Source: an uncultured Caulobacter sp.
Lineage (GTDB): Bacteria; Pseudomonadota; Alphaproteobacteria; Caulobacterales; Caulobacteraceae
Direction of reading: 5' to 3'
DNA length: 22,133 nt
NCBI GenBank assembly: GCA_937991555.1
Contig: CALKHU010000016.1
Coordinates: 1-22,133 of the forward strand
Shown here: one piece after another, positions 8,000 through 15,204 of the stretch
Numbering within the stretch: position 1 is the stretch's first letter
Layout of the letters: each line of letters starts with the position of its first letter
Program-made: the position numbers and the translations under genes
The notes under the pieces: model-generated
What the model was told of the DNA's origin: nothing
The model's database searches: none
What the model saw: only the letters and a program-made list of their open reading frames with translations

Positions 8000-9135
8000 C
8001 CGGCCATCGCGCCCCACAGCGCGCCGAGCAGACTGAAGGCCCGCATGTCGCCGACCGTCGTGCCGGCCATCTTGTTCATGGCGTAGGCGTAGGTCATCCG
8101 CGTATCCATATCGATGATGATCACCGACCCGCCGTAGCCGCCCCAGTACATGGCGTTGGGACTCGGCATCGGCACCGCGCCGCCGCCCAGGCCGAAGCCG
8201 AGGCCGAACCGGGCCGGCACGCCGAGGACCAGGTCCTGCCCTTCGACCTGAAGGTCCAGCGCCTTGCGCACGCCGGCTTCCGACATGAAGCGCTTGCCCC
8301 TGGCCTCGCCGCCGTTGGCGAGGATGGTGTGGACCAGCGCCACCGAGCGGGCGTTGCCGGTGCCGCCAGCGGCCGGGATCTCCGCCCCGCGCCAGGCCCG
8401 GGTGCGGGTCGCCAGTACGTCGATACCGGGGTTGGAGGTCATGTTGCGCTGGATTTCGGACTGCTGCCCGGCGCCGATCGCCGTTCCCGGCGGCGGCGGG
8501 ATCAGGTCGGCGACGCGATGGTCTTCCGACGCCGGCAGGCCGATGTGGAAATCGGCGCCCAGCGGCTCGGCGATCTCCTCGCGGAAAACCGTGCCGACGG
8601 TCTTGCCGGTGATCCGGCGGATGACCTCGCCGACCAGGTAGCCCTGGGTCAGGGCGTGGTAGCCCGGGGCCGTGCCCGGCTCCCAGAACGGCGCCTGCGC
8701 CGCCAGCAGCGAGGTCGCCTTCTCCCAGTCATAGAGGTCGTCGCCGGTGATCGGCTCCTTCCAGCCCGAGAGACCGGACGAGTGGCTCATCAACTGGGCG
8801 ACGGTGACGTCCTGTTTGCCGTTGGCGGCGAACTCGGGCCAGTACTTCGCGACCGGCGCCTTGAAGTCGAGTTCGCCGCGGTCGGCGACCAGCAGGGCGG
8901 TGAGGGCGCACATCGTCTTGGTGGTCGAGTAGACGTTGACGATGGTGTCGCGTTCCCAGGGTCGGGTCCTTTCGGCGTCGGCGTGACCGCCCCACAGGTC
9001 GACGATGATCTCGCCGTCCTTCGTCGCGCAGAAGGAAGCGCCGACATCCGCGCCGCTGGCGAGATTGCCTTCGAAGACCTTGCGGACGTCGTCGAAACGA
9101 TCGTGCGTGAACCCGTGAACCGACCCGTCGGCCAT
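7996..9135 (-). CDS. Beta-lactamase-fold serine hydrolase (class C-like esterase)
   Basis: This is a 379-residue member of the serine beta-lactamase-like family, which includes class C beta-lactamases, D,D-peptidases and EstB-type esterases. The active-site tetrad is STTK (Ser70, Lys73). The second motif, usually Tyr-x-Asn, reads YHA (Tyr159), and the KTG region is replaced by a WGGYGGS stretch near the C-terminus. These replacements are typical of esterase-like members rather than true beta-lactamases. No signal peptide is visible, so it is probably cytoplasmic; the natural substrate is unknown. Start ATG 9135 has GGGGAGG just upstream, and a promoter-like pair lies at 9160-9189. The gene is convergent with the alpha/beta hydrolase: both stops are read from the same palindromic CTAG (7996-7999). 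Confidence 0.85.
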   Translation of the reverse strand: MADGSVHGFTHDRFDDVRKVFEGNLASGADVGASFCATKDGEIIVDLWGGHADAERTRPWERDTIVNVYSTTKTMCALTALLVADRGELDFKAPVAKYWPEFAANGKQDVTVAQLMSHSSGLSGWKEPITGDDLYDWEKATSLLAAQAPFWEPGTAPGYHALTQGYLVGEVIRRITGKTVGTVFREEIAEPLGADFHIGLPASEDHRVADLIPPPPGTAIGAGQQSEIQRNMTSNPGIDVLATRTRAWRGAEIPAAGGTGNARSVALVHTILANGGEARGKRFMSEAGVRKALDLQVEGQDLVLGVPARFGLGFGLGGGAVPMPSPNAMYWGGYGGSVIIIDMDTRMTYAYAMNKMAGTTVGDMRAFSLLGALWGAMAG

Positions 9136-9159
9136 GCCTGCCTCCCCTGTGTTTCCGGG

Positions 9160-9189
9160 AGCCTAGCAGCAGACTTTCGGCGTGGTCAC
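9160..9189 (-). promoter_or_regulatory. Candidate promoter of the serine hydrolase (GTGACC - 18 bp - TAGGCT)
   Basis: On the minus strand GTGACC (9189-9184) is followed after 18 bp by TAGGCT (9165-9160), within GCTAGGCT. The start codon is at 9135, leaving a leader of roughly 15-20 bases that contains the GGGGAGG ribosome-binding site. The -10 box and spacer match the candidate ntrY promoter, supporting a shared housekeeping-type element. Most of the 57-bp gap to mazG is this promoter. Confidence 0.45.
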
Positions 9190-9192
9190 CCG

Positions 9193-10008
9193 TTACCCAG
9201 CGGAACGCTCGGCGGCCTTGGCCTCGTTCCAGAGCGCGTCCATCTCCGCGAGGTCCGACTGGTCGGGCGTCTTGCCGCGCTCGGCGAGCCGGTCCTCGAT
9301 ATAGCCGAAGCGGCGGACGAACTTGGCGTTGGTGGCGCGCAGGGCGTCCTCGGGCTCGATGTCCAGTTCCCGGGCCAGGTTGGCGAGCACGAACAGCACG
9401 TCGCCGAGCTCGCCCCGGATCTTCTCGCGGTCGCCGTTCTCGATCTCGACGCGGAGCTCGCCGACCTCCTCGTCCAACTTGTCCAACACCTCGGTGACGC
9501 TGGGCCAGACGAAGCCGACGCGGGCGGCGCGCTTGTTCAGCTTCACCGCGCGGGTCAGGGCGGGCAGGCCTACGGGGACGTCGTCGAGGACGCCGTGGCG
9601 GGCCTTCTGCGAGCGTTCCTGCTGCTTGATCACCTCCCAGGCGGCGGTCTGCTCGCCGCTGGTGCGGACCTCGGCGTCGCCGAACACGTGCGGATGGCGG
9701 CGGACCATCTTGTCATTGATGGCGGCGGCCACGTCGGCGAGGTCGAAGGCGCCCTGTTCCTCGGCCATGCGGGCGTGGAAGACGACCTGAAGCAGCAGGT
9801 CGCCCAGCTCCTCCTTGAGGTCCTTCAGGTCGTTCCGCTCGATGGCGTCGGCGACCTCGTAGGCTTCCTCGACCGTGTAGGGCGCGATGGTCGCGAAGGT
9901 CTGCTCCAGATCCCAGGCGCAGCCGCGCTCGGGATCGCGCAGCCGCGCCATGATCTCGACCAGGCGGAAGAGCGGATGGACGTCAGGAGACGAGGGGATT
10001 GACGACAT
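9193..10008 (-). CDS. mazG: Nucleoside triphosphate pyrophosphohydrolase MazG
   Basis: MazG hydrolyses nucleoside triphosphates, including damaged ones, to the monophosphate and pyrophosphate, with a housecleaning and stress role. The 271 residues contain two MazG repeats. The first has RLRDPERGCAWDLEQTF (22-38), VEEAYEVADAI and EELGDLLLQVVFHARM (66-81); the second has DEEVGELRVEI (179-189) and GELGDVLFVLANLAREL, carrying the acidic metal ligands. RRHPHVF (103-109) is a family hallmark. Length matches E. coli MazG (263). Start ATG 10008 is chosen because residues just before the RLRDPE motif align with the E. coli N-terminus; it overlaps the transporter gene by 26 bp. A shorter ATG at 9951 would avoid the overlap but removes conserved residues. 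Coupling to the upstream transporter gene is likely, although their functions are not obviously linked. Confidence 0.93.
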   Translation of the reverse strand: MSSIPSSPDVHPLFRLVEIMARLRDPERGCAWDLEQTFATIAPYTVEEAYEVADAIERNDLKDLKEELGDLLLQVVFHARMAEEQGAFDLADVAAAINDKMVRRHPHVFGDAEVRTSGEQTAAWEVIKQQERSQKARHGVLDDVPVGLPALTRAVKLNKRAARVGFVWPSVTEVLDKLDEEVGELRVEIENGDREKIRGELGDVLFVLANLARELDIEPEDALRATNAKFVRRFGYIEDRLAERGKTPDQSDLAEMDALWNEAKAAERSAG

Positions 10009-11392
10009 TGGGGTTGGTCCCTGCCACGTCCTCGGGGGTCGGGGGCGGGAAGACGCTGTCCTTCTCGCCGAGCCGACGCAGAATCTCGGCGTGCTTCGCC
10101 TCGGTCAGGGGATAGCCGATCATGCAGGCGGCGGCGAGCAGGCCGATGAGGCCGGGGGCGAAAGCGTACAACGCCTGCAGCCCCTGCATCGACAGCTCGG
10201 TGCTGTTGGCGGCGTTCATCGCGTCGAAGCCCAGGGCGTCGAGCAGGAACAGGCTGCAGACCGCCAGCGCCGAACCGACCTTCACCGTGCCGGTCAGGAT
10301 CGCATAGAGCAGGCCGGTGCGGTCCTTGCCGGACTCCAGCCGCTCCTCGTCGCCGTAGTCGGCCAGCATCGAGCGCAGCAGCAGGGCGCCGGCGGAGTAG
10401 GGGATGCCCGCCGCGATCAGGAAGGGAACCGCGAGCCAGAAGTCGCCGGCCGGCAGGGTGACGACCAGGAACTGCACGAGGGCGTAGGTGATGCAGGCGG
10501 CGATCAGGGCCCGGGCCTTGCCGACGCGCTTGGCCAGGGCCGTCCAGATGAAGCCGCCGGCGACCGCGGCGAGGAAATAGAACAGCAGCAGGTTCGAGGC
10601 TTCGAGGAAGGTGAACTGCTTCACACGGGTGAAGAAGAAGAAGAACAGGGTGCCGGCGATGCCGGGCGCCAGACCCGTCAGCAGGTCCGCGGCCAGGATC
10701 CGGAGGACCGTGGGCCGGCTGATGAGCCGGAAGTAGTCCTTGAGCGACGCCCTTTCAGGATTGGCGTCCTCGACCACCGGGGGCTCGGGCACGCGCCACA
10801 GGGCCAGCAGCGTCGCCAGCGGCAGCAGCACCACGATGAACCAGCCCTGTCCGGCGACGATCTCGGTCTCGTTGTCGCCCATGCCGATCCTGTTCAGCAG
10901 GATGGGCAGGGTGAGGATGATGATCATCCCGACCACGTTGCCGGTCTGCCAGAAGGCGTAGATGCGCGAGCGCTCGTGATAGTCGGTGGTGAGCTTCGAG
11001 GCCCAGGAGGTGTGCGCGAGGGTGGCGATGGACAGGCCGAAATAGACCACGATCAGCCAGAACCAGAGGTAGCCAGGACCGACGCCGGGCTTGGCCATGA
11101 ACAGCATGTAGATGGACAGCATCAGCGCCGGAATGCTGATCGCCAGCCAGCCCTTGAAGCGGCCGAAGGACCAGCGGGTGCGGTCCAGGATGGTGCCGAA
11201 GACCGGGTCGAACCCGATATCGATCAGCCGCACCAGGACGAAGGCGAGGCTGACCGCCGACAGGTTCACCCCGAGCGTCTCGGAGTAGTAGTGCGGCAGG
11301 GTGATGACGAGGGGAAGGCCGAACGCCGCCAGCGGCAGGCACGGGGCGGCGAACGCCGCGAGCGTGAGGAAGGATCGGCGGCCCACGGCCAT
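9983..11392 (-). CDS. GPH/MFS sugar:cation symporter-like transporter
   Basis: This 469-residue inner-membrane protein has about 12 hydrophobic segments and the glycoside-pentoside-hexuronide signature between the early helices: DPVFGTILDRTRWSFGRFKG (62-81), like the D-P..G...D.T....GR motif of MelB-type carriers. It probably imports a sugar or glycoside with a cation, but the substrate cannot be read from the sequence. It lies after two exported-protein genes of unknown function and before mazG, all on the minus strand; a 14-bp inverted repeat in the 100-bp gap upstream suggests that it may be transcribed separately. The 3' end overlaps the mazG start. Many Caulobacterales carry such carriers near glycoside hydrolases and TonB receptors; none are visible here. 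Confidence 0.82.
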   Translation of the reverse strand: MAVGRRSFLTLAAFAAPCLPLAAFGLPLVITLPHYYSETLGVNLSAVSLAFVLVRLIDIGFDPVFGTILDRTRWSFGRFKGWLAISIPALMLSIYMLFMAKPGVGPGYLWFWLIVVYFGLSIATLAHTSWASKLTTDYHERSRIYAFWQTGNVVGMIIILTLPILLNRIGMGDNETEIVAGQGWFIVVLLPLATLLALWRVPEPPVVEDANPERASLKDYFRLISRPTVLRILAADLLTGLAPGIAGTLFFFFFTRVKQFTFLEASNLLLFYFLAAVAGGFIWTALAKRVGKARALIAACITYALVQFLVVTLPAGDFWLAVPFLIAAGIPYSAGALLLRSMLADYGDEERLESGKDRTGLLYAILTGTVKVGSALAVCSLFLLDALGFDAMNAANSTELSMQGLQALYAFAPGLIGLLAAACMIGYPLTEAKHAEILRRLGEKDSVFPPPTPEDVAGTNPNVVNPLVS

Positions 11393-11433
11393 GTCGCCTC
11401 GCTAATGCAGGATGTCTTGCGTCGGCGAATGGT

Positions 11434-11472
11434 GATCGCCGTTCACGAGAGGAGACCGCGTGAACGGCGATC
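11434..11472 (-). repeat. Perfect 14-bp inverted repeat with 11-base loop
   Basis: GATCGCCGTTCACG (11434-11447) is exactly mirrored by CGTGAACGGCGATC (11459-11472). It sits between the stop of the small exported-protein gene (11493) and the transporter start (11392). In RNA it would form a very stable hairpin, but no T-rich tract follows on either strand. It may be a terminator of unusual form, an mRNA-stabilising hairpin, or an operator for the transporter gene. Confidence 0.6.
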
Positions 11473-11492
11473 CGGCAAGCCAGAAGTTCTGA

Positions 11493-11999
11493 TCAGCGCG
11501 CGGACAGGACGTCGCCGCGCGCGAACTTGCGCGCGAAACGATCGAAGGTGGTCTCCGCATCGTTCCAGGTGCTGGCCGCGACGGTGTTGCGGATGTCGCT
11601 TTCGTACCACTGGTAGCTGAACGGCGTGGAGGCCCCGTCCGGCGCGACGAGCGTGCCGCTCAGGGTTGCGCCGCCGATGCCCCGGCTGTCGAAGGACAGG
11701 CCGGGCGTCCTGGTCAGCTGCCGCATGGTCGGCCGGTTCGGGGTGGCGTCCTCGATGACCACCGTCAGCACGCCGCCGTCAGCGGCGAGCGCGCCGCCGC
11801 GGGCCAGTTCCCGTTCGAGCGACTCGCGCAGCTCGGTCTTCAGGAAGTCGAGGTCGCGGTCGCTCACGACATCGGTCTTGCCGGCCAGGTCGGGCCCGAT
11901 GTCGACGTTGATGGAGGCCACGCCGCCAGGCGCGGCCTGGGCCCCGACAGCCGCGCCGGCGGCCAGAAGGGCGGTGGAAAGGAAGGCGGCCAGGCGCAT
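11493..11999 (-). CDS. Exported protein of unknown function, 168 residues
   Basis: I do not recognise a family. The product begins with a clear Sec-type signal peptide (MRLAAFLSTALLAAGAA, likely cleavage after AQA near residue 22), so the mature part of about 146 residues is periplasmic. It contains a beta-rich segment (SINVDIGPDLA), a charged helix (FLKTELRESLERELARGGAL) and an aromatic patch (PFSYQWYESDI) near the middle of the mature chain. No cysteines or catalytic motif stand out. The start is ATG 11999, at the signal sequence; a much longer reading frame upstream overlaps the Tat-protein gene and has no support. It lies 83 bp downstream of that gene on the same strand, so the two exported proteins may be co-expressed. 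Confidence 0.72.
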   Translation of the reverse strand: MRLAAFLSTALLAAGAAVGAQAAPGGVASINVDIGPDLAGKTDVVSDRDLDFLKTELRESLERELARGGALAADGGVLTVVIEDATPNRPTMRQLTRTPGLSFDSRGIGGATLSGTLVAPDGASTPFSYQWYESDIRNTVAASTWNDAETTFDRFARKFARGDVLSAR

Positions 12000-12082
12000 G
12001 CGCTTGTCTCCGTCGCTGGTGCTCGAGTCCCTCGCCGGAAAGATGCGACCTGCGCCCGCCGCCCGCAAGGAGGCGTTGAACG

Positions 12083-13102
12083 TCAGGCGCGCTTGAACTG
12101 GCTGACGGCCTGGACGCAGGCGCGGTTCAGCGCGGCCGCGCCGGCCAGCGCCCGCATCTCGAAAAGGGTGGGATCGGCGACGTACTGGTAGGTGTTGTGG
12201 GCGTAGGCGAAGGTCGGGCCGATCTCGCCGGGCGTCACCATGCCGCTGTTCACCCGCGAGTTCCACCAGGCCACCTCGTCCCGGTTCGAGTAGCTGGACT
12301 TCTCGACCAGCCGGCCGGCCTGGCCGAGGCGGACCCGCTTCTGCAGCGAGCCTCTGCCGCCGTCGCCGGCGATCTTGTTGCGGGCGTGGTAGACGTTCAG
12401 CCCGCTGAACAGCTCGACGATGAAGAGGCCGGGGTCGATGCCGACGCTGGCGCCGCTCGAGTAGAGGCTGTTGCCGGACCGGGAGAGAGCCGCCACGTCG
12501 ATGACCAGGGTCGGGATCAGGATGACGGCGTCGAGTTCGAAGCCGATCATGTGCAGCGCCTTCACCGACGCCTGGTCGAAGGGCGACTTGTCGGTCAGGG
12601 GCGAATCGACGGCAGTGAGATAGAGGCCCTGGCCGGTCGGGGGCGCTATGACCACGCGGCGGGCGTCCGCCGCCGGCTGCTTCCGGAACGGGATGGCCGA
12701 GCTCTTCAAGGACTGGAATCCCTGGGTGGCGTGCATCTGCTCGGTGGTCAGGATCGGACGGCCCGCGCCGGCCAGCTGCGCGATCAGGTCGGCCTGGGCC
12801 TTGGCCGCGATGCGCTGCATCAGCTCGACGCTCATCCCGGTCAGCTGATAGGCGGAGCTGACCTGAACATTGTTGCCGGACGCCATGGCGCCGAGGCCGT
12901 TCTGGAAGACCAGCCCGAAATTGTAGCCCATTACGCCGACATTCCTGGACGGTCCCAGCGCGGAAAAGGCCCGGTAGTTCAGGTCCTTCACCGACAGGGT
13001 CGCCAGATCGGCGTAGGACTGGGCCTGCGCCTGGCCCGCGGCGAGCGCCGCGCCGGTCAGGCCTGCTGCGGCGGCGCCGCCGAGAAAGGTGCGTCGTTGC
13101 AT
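12083..13102 (-). CDS. Tat-exported protein of unknown function, 339 residues
   Basis: The N-terminus MQRRTFLGGAAAAGL has the twin-arginine motif (Arg3-Arg4, then TFLGG) and a long alanine-rich hydrophobic stretch ending AQAQS, so the protein is probably exported folded to the periplasm. I do not recognise the mature domain. It carries no obvious metal-binding cysteine or histidine cluster. Visible stretches include VGVMGYNFGLVFQNGLGAMA, TDKSPFDQASVKALHMIGFE and YAHNTYQYVADPTLFEM. Start ATG 13102 is chosen over an in-frame ATG at 13117 because GGAGG (13115-13111) lies 8 bases before it, and because it places the Arg pair at the normal distance. Upstream is a structured 161-bp divergent region shared with the crotonase gene. 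Confidence 0.75.
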   Translation of the reverse strand: MQRRTFLGGAAAAGLTGAALAAGQAQAQSYADLATLSVKDLNYRAFSALGPSRNVGVMGYNFGLVFQNGLGAMASGNNVQVSSAYQLTGMSVELMQRIAAKAQADLIAQLAGAGRPILTTEQMHATQGFQSLKSSAIPFRKQPAADARRVVIAPPTGQGLYLTAVDSPLTDKSPFDQASVKALHMIGFELDAVILIPTLVIDVAALSRSGNSLYSSGASVGIDPGLFIVELFSGLNVYHARNKIAGDGGRGSLQKRVRLGQAGRLVEKSSYSNRDEVAWWNSRVNSGMVTPGEIGPTFAYAHNTYQYVADPTLFEMRALAGAAALNRACVQAVSQFKRA

Positions 13103-13122
13103 GTGGGGTTCCTCCATTGCCC

Positions 13123-13169
13123 GCTCGGCAGGGCCGAGCAGCCGGAGTCTGAGCGTCGGATACCCGACG
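13123..13169. repeat. Two tandem hairpins in the divergent intergenic region
   Basis: GCTCGGC, loop AGG, GCCGAGC (13123-13139) is a perfect 7-bp stem. CGTCGG, loop ATAC, CCGACG (13154-13169) is a perfect 6-bp stem. Both lie upstream of the Tat-protein gene and would fall in its 5' leader if transcription starts to the right of them. They could be operators or leader structures; no partner regulator is encoded next to them. Confidence 0.5.
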
Positions 13170-13171
13170 GA

Positions 13172-13214
13172 CGCCCTCCAAAAGTGGGGTTCCGTGGCGT
13201 GATGCTGGAGGGCG
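13172..13214. repeat. 9-bp inverted repeat around a 25-bp spacer between divergent genes
   Basis: CGCCCTCCA (13172-13180) is mirrored by TGGAGGGCG (13206-13214). The centres of the arms are 34 bp apart, roughly three helical turns, which would suit two protein dimers or a looped operator. A TAGGCT -10-like box for the crotonase gene lies at 13229-13234, directly to the right, so a protein bound here could control that gene and perhaps the divergent Tat-protein gene. Confidence 0.4.
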
Positions 13215-13263
13215 CGGCGCGACCCGCCTAGGCTGTCCCCAACAACAGGCGGAGGAGACGGTG

Positions 13264-14016
13264 ATGAGCGATCTGGTGCTGCGCGAGGACAGGGGCGGGG
13301 CGGCGATCCTGACTCTCAACCGTCCGGACAAGCTGAATTCGCTGAACGTGCCGGTGTTCGAGGCGCTGGAAGCACATGTGAAGGCCGTCGAGGCCGCGCC
13401 CGGCGGCGTCGCGGCGGTGGTGCTGCGCGGGGCCGGGCGCTGCTTCTCGGCCGGCCACGACCTCGGCGACATCGCCACCGGCGAGAAACTGCCGCGCGCG
13501 AATTACCAGTCGCATGTCATTGAAAGACTGGCCGATCTGCCGCTGCCGGTGATCACCGCCGTGCACGGCCACTGCTACACCGGCGCCCTGGAGCTGGCGC
13601 TGGCCGGCGACATTATCCTGGCCGCTGAAAGCGCGAAGTTCGCCGACACCCACGCCCGCTGGGCGCTGACCCCGGTCTGGGGCCTGAGCCAGCGCCTGCC
13701 GCGGCGGGTCGGGACCTACAAGGCGCGGGAGATGATGTTCACCTGCCGCACCTATTCGGGGCGCGAGGCCGAGGCGATGGGCCTGGCCAACAGCTGCGTG
13801 CCCGACGAGCAGTTCGACGCCGCCATCGACGCCCTGGTCGCCGAGATCGCCGCCAACTCATCGTTCAGCCATGCCGCCAACAAGCGCCTGCTGCTCCACA
13901 CCGACGGCCTGCCGGTCGGCGCCGGGCTGGCGCACGAGATCTACAAGGGCGAGGGCGTCGGCCCCGACATGCGGGACCGGATCGCCGCCTTCGCCGCGCG
14001 GAGCAAGAAGGGGTAG
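13264..14016 (+). CDS. Crotonase-family protein (enoyl-CoA hydratase/isomerase-like)
   Basis: This 250-residue protein has the crotonase fold that binds acyl-CoA thioesters. The two oxyanion-hole segments are GRCFSAGHDLGD (58-69) and VHGHCYTGALELAL (100-113). Glu110 corresponds to catalytic Glu144 of rat enoyl-CoA hydratase, but the position of Glu164 (in QPEI) is His130 here (FADTHARWALTP). Hydration of a simple enoyl-CoA therefore may not be its activity; an isomerase, hydrolase or lyase role is possible. C-terminal helices are complete and length is normal. Start ATG 13264 is preferred, with GGAGGA 7 bases upstream (13251-13256); GTG 13261 is an alternative. A TAGGCT box at 13229-13234 probably belongs to its promoter. 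It is convergent with asd, five bases apart. Confidence 0.85.
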   Translation: MSDLVLREDRGGAAILTLNRPDKLNSLNVPVFEALEAHVKAVEAAPGGVAAVVLRGAGRCFSAGHDLGDIATGEKLPRANYQSHVIERLADLPLPVITAVHGHCYTGALELALAGDIILAAESAKFADTHARWALTPVWGLSQRLPRRVGTYKAREMMFTCRTYSGREAEAMGLANSCVPDEQFDAAIDALVAEIAANSSFSHAANKRLLLHTDGLPVGAGLAHEIYKGEGVGPDMRDRIAAFAARSKKG

Positions 14017-14032
14017 GGGGCCTACGCCCCCT
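14015..14032. terminator. GC-rich hairpin at the convergent crotonase and asd stops
   Basis: AGGGGGC, loop CTAC, GCCCCCT (14015-14032) is a perfect 7-bp stem overlapping the crotonase stop codon (14014-14016) and holding part of the asd stop in its loop. Being symmetrical it could act on both strands. It lacks a T-rich tail, so termination efficiency is uncertain. Confidence 0.45.
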
Positions 14033-15068
14033 TGAGCAGCACCTCGGCGATCTGCACCGCGTTGAGCGCCGCGCCCTTGCGCAGGTTGTCGCCGGTGACG
14101 AACAGCGCCAGGCCATGCGGCACGGTCGGGTCGGCGCGGACACGGCCGACGAAGACCGGGTCCTGGCCGGTGGCGTCCAGCGGGGTCGGGGCCTGAGTCA
14201 CCACCACGCCGGGCGCGTCGGCCAGAAGGGCCAGGGCGGCCTCCGGCGTGATCGGCCGCTCGAACTCGGCGTTGATCGACAGGGCGTGGCCGGTGAACAC
14301 CGGCACGCGCACGCAGGTGCCCGACACCGGAAGACCCGGGATGTCGAGGATCTTGCGGGTCTCGTCGCGGAGCTTCGACTCTTCCTCGGTGTAGCCGTCC
14401 TCGCCGAGCACGTAGTTCAGCGGGTTGACGTTGAAGGCCATGGTCGACGACCACTTGGCCGCCGGCGGGAAGGCGACGGCGTCGCCGCGGCGGGCGAGGG
14501 CGGCGAGGTCGCCCCCGGCGGCGCGGACCTCGTCCTCCAGGATGCGGATGCCGGCGACGCCCGCGCCCGACACCGCCTGGTAGGTGCTGGCGATCAGGCG
14601 CCTGAGGCCAGCCGCCTCGTGCAGCGGACGCAGCACCGGCATGGCGACCATGGTCGTGCAGTTCGGGTTGGCGACGATGCTCTTGGGGATGACGCGCAGG
14701 GCCTGCGGGTTGACCTCGGCGACCACCAGCGGAACGTCAGGGTCCGAACGCCAGGCCGAGGAGTTGTCGATGACGATGGCCCCGGCCGCGGCGACCTTCG
14801 GGGCCAGCGCGCGCGACGTCGAGCCGCCGGCCGAAAAGAACACGACGTCCAGGCCGCTGTAGTCCGCCGTCTCCGCGTCCTCGACGACGATCTCGCCGCC
14901 GTTCCAGGGCAGGGTGGTTCCCGCCGACCGGGAGGACGCGAACAGCCGCAGCGATGCGACCGGGAAGCCGCGCTCGGCGAGCAGCTCGCGCATCATCGTG
15001 CCGACGAGGCCGGTGGCGCCGACAACGCCCACGCGGGCGGGATTGGGGATCGAAGGGGAATTGGTCAT
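14022..15068 (-). CDS. asd: Aspartate-semialdehyde dehydrogenase
   Basis: Asd reduces L-aspartyl-4-phosphate to aspartate-4-semialdehyde with NADPH, the branch-point step toward lysine/diaminopimelate, threonine, methionine and isoleucine. The 348-residue protein has the Rossmann motif GVVGATGLVGTMM (14-26), the SAGGSTSR loop (79-86), catalytic Cys137 in ANPNCTTM, the YQAVSGAG segment (163-170), and His261 in TGHALS as the general base. Length is normal for the family. Start ATG 15068 is supported by CAGGAGAC about 7 bases upstream; the frame stays open further upstream but shows no Asd homology. The 231-bp region before it contains a possible Thr/Lys leader peptide and competing hairpins (15127-15244). 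The gene is convergent with the crotonase gene. Confidence 0.95.
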   Translation of the reverse strand: MTNSPSIPNPARVGVVGATGLVGTMMRELLAERGFPVASLRLFASSRSAGTTLPWNGGEIVVEDAETADYSGLDVVFFSAGGSTSRALAPKVAAAGAIVIDNSSAWRSDPDVPLVVAEVNPQALRVIPKSIVANPNCTTMVAMPVLRPLHEAAGLRRLIASTYQAVSGAGVAGIRILEDEVRAAGGDLAALARRGDAVAFPPAAKWSSTMAFNVNPLNYVLGEDGYTEEESKLRDETRKILDIPGLPVSGTCVRVPVFTGHALSINAEFERPITPEAALALLADAPGVVVTQAPTPLDATGQDPVFVGRVRADPTVPHGLALFVTGDNLRKGAALNAVQIAEVLLKGA

Positions 15069-15126
15069 GGCAGGCGTCTCCTGGGAAGGTTTGACGCGCG
15101 GGGGCCTGGCTGTCTCTGTCTGGAGG

Positions 15127-15204
15127 GCCCCGCGCTGGATGGCGGGGCGGCGGTCCGGTCGCTGCGCTAGGCGCGCATACCCGAAAACGCCCCGCCGGTG
15201 CGGG
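15127..15204 (-). promoter_or_regulatory. Candidate asd attenuator: three mutually exclusive RNA stems
   Basis: Read on the minus strand, segment 1 is CCCGC (15204-15200), segment 2 GGCGGGGCG (15196-15188), segment 3 CGCCCCGCC (15149-15141) and segment 4 GCGGGGC (15133-15127). Stem 1:2 (CCCGC-ACCG-GCGGG) is followed two bases later by TTTT. Segments 2 and 3 are exact 9-base complements. Segments 3 and 4 form a perfect 7-bp stem with an 8-base loop. The set overlaps the Thr codons of the leader frame at 15167-15244, the layout of a ribosome-controlled attenuator. Stem 3:4 has no U tract, and GC-rich DNA yields such complements easily, so this is a hypothesis. Confidence 0.4.

Noticed and set aside
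7996..9135. Beta-lactamase resistance gene
   Set aside because: The Tyr-x-Asn and Lys-Thr-Gly motifs are altered and no signal peptide is present, so an esterase-type member of the family is more likely than a resistance enzyme.
6976..10002. A 1008-codon open frame on the plus strand
   Set aside because: It runs in other frames through hflX, the alpha/beta hydrolase and antisense to the serine hydrolase and mazG, all with clear family motifs. Long antisense frames are expected in GC-rich DNA with few stop codons.
9887..11620. 577-codon plus-strand frame opposite the GPH transporter
   Set aside because: Repetitive Gly/Gln/Asp/Arg composition typical of the complement of a membrane-protein gene; no recognisable domain.
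12100..13478. Long minus-strand frame extending from the 168-residue protein gene back through the Tat-protein gene and into the crotonase region
   Set aside because: Only its last part, from the ATG at 11999, looks like a protein with a signal peptide; the rest is out of frame with the Tat-exported protein and shows Arg/Pro-rich shadow composition.
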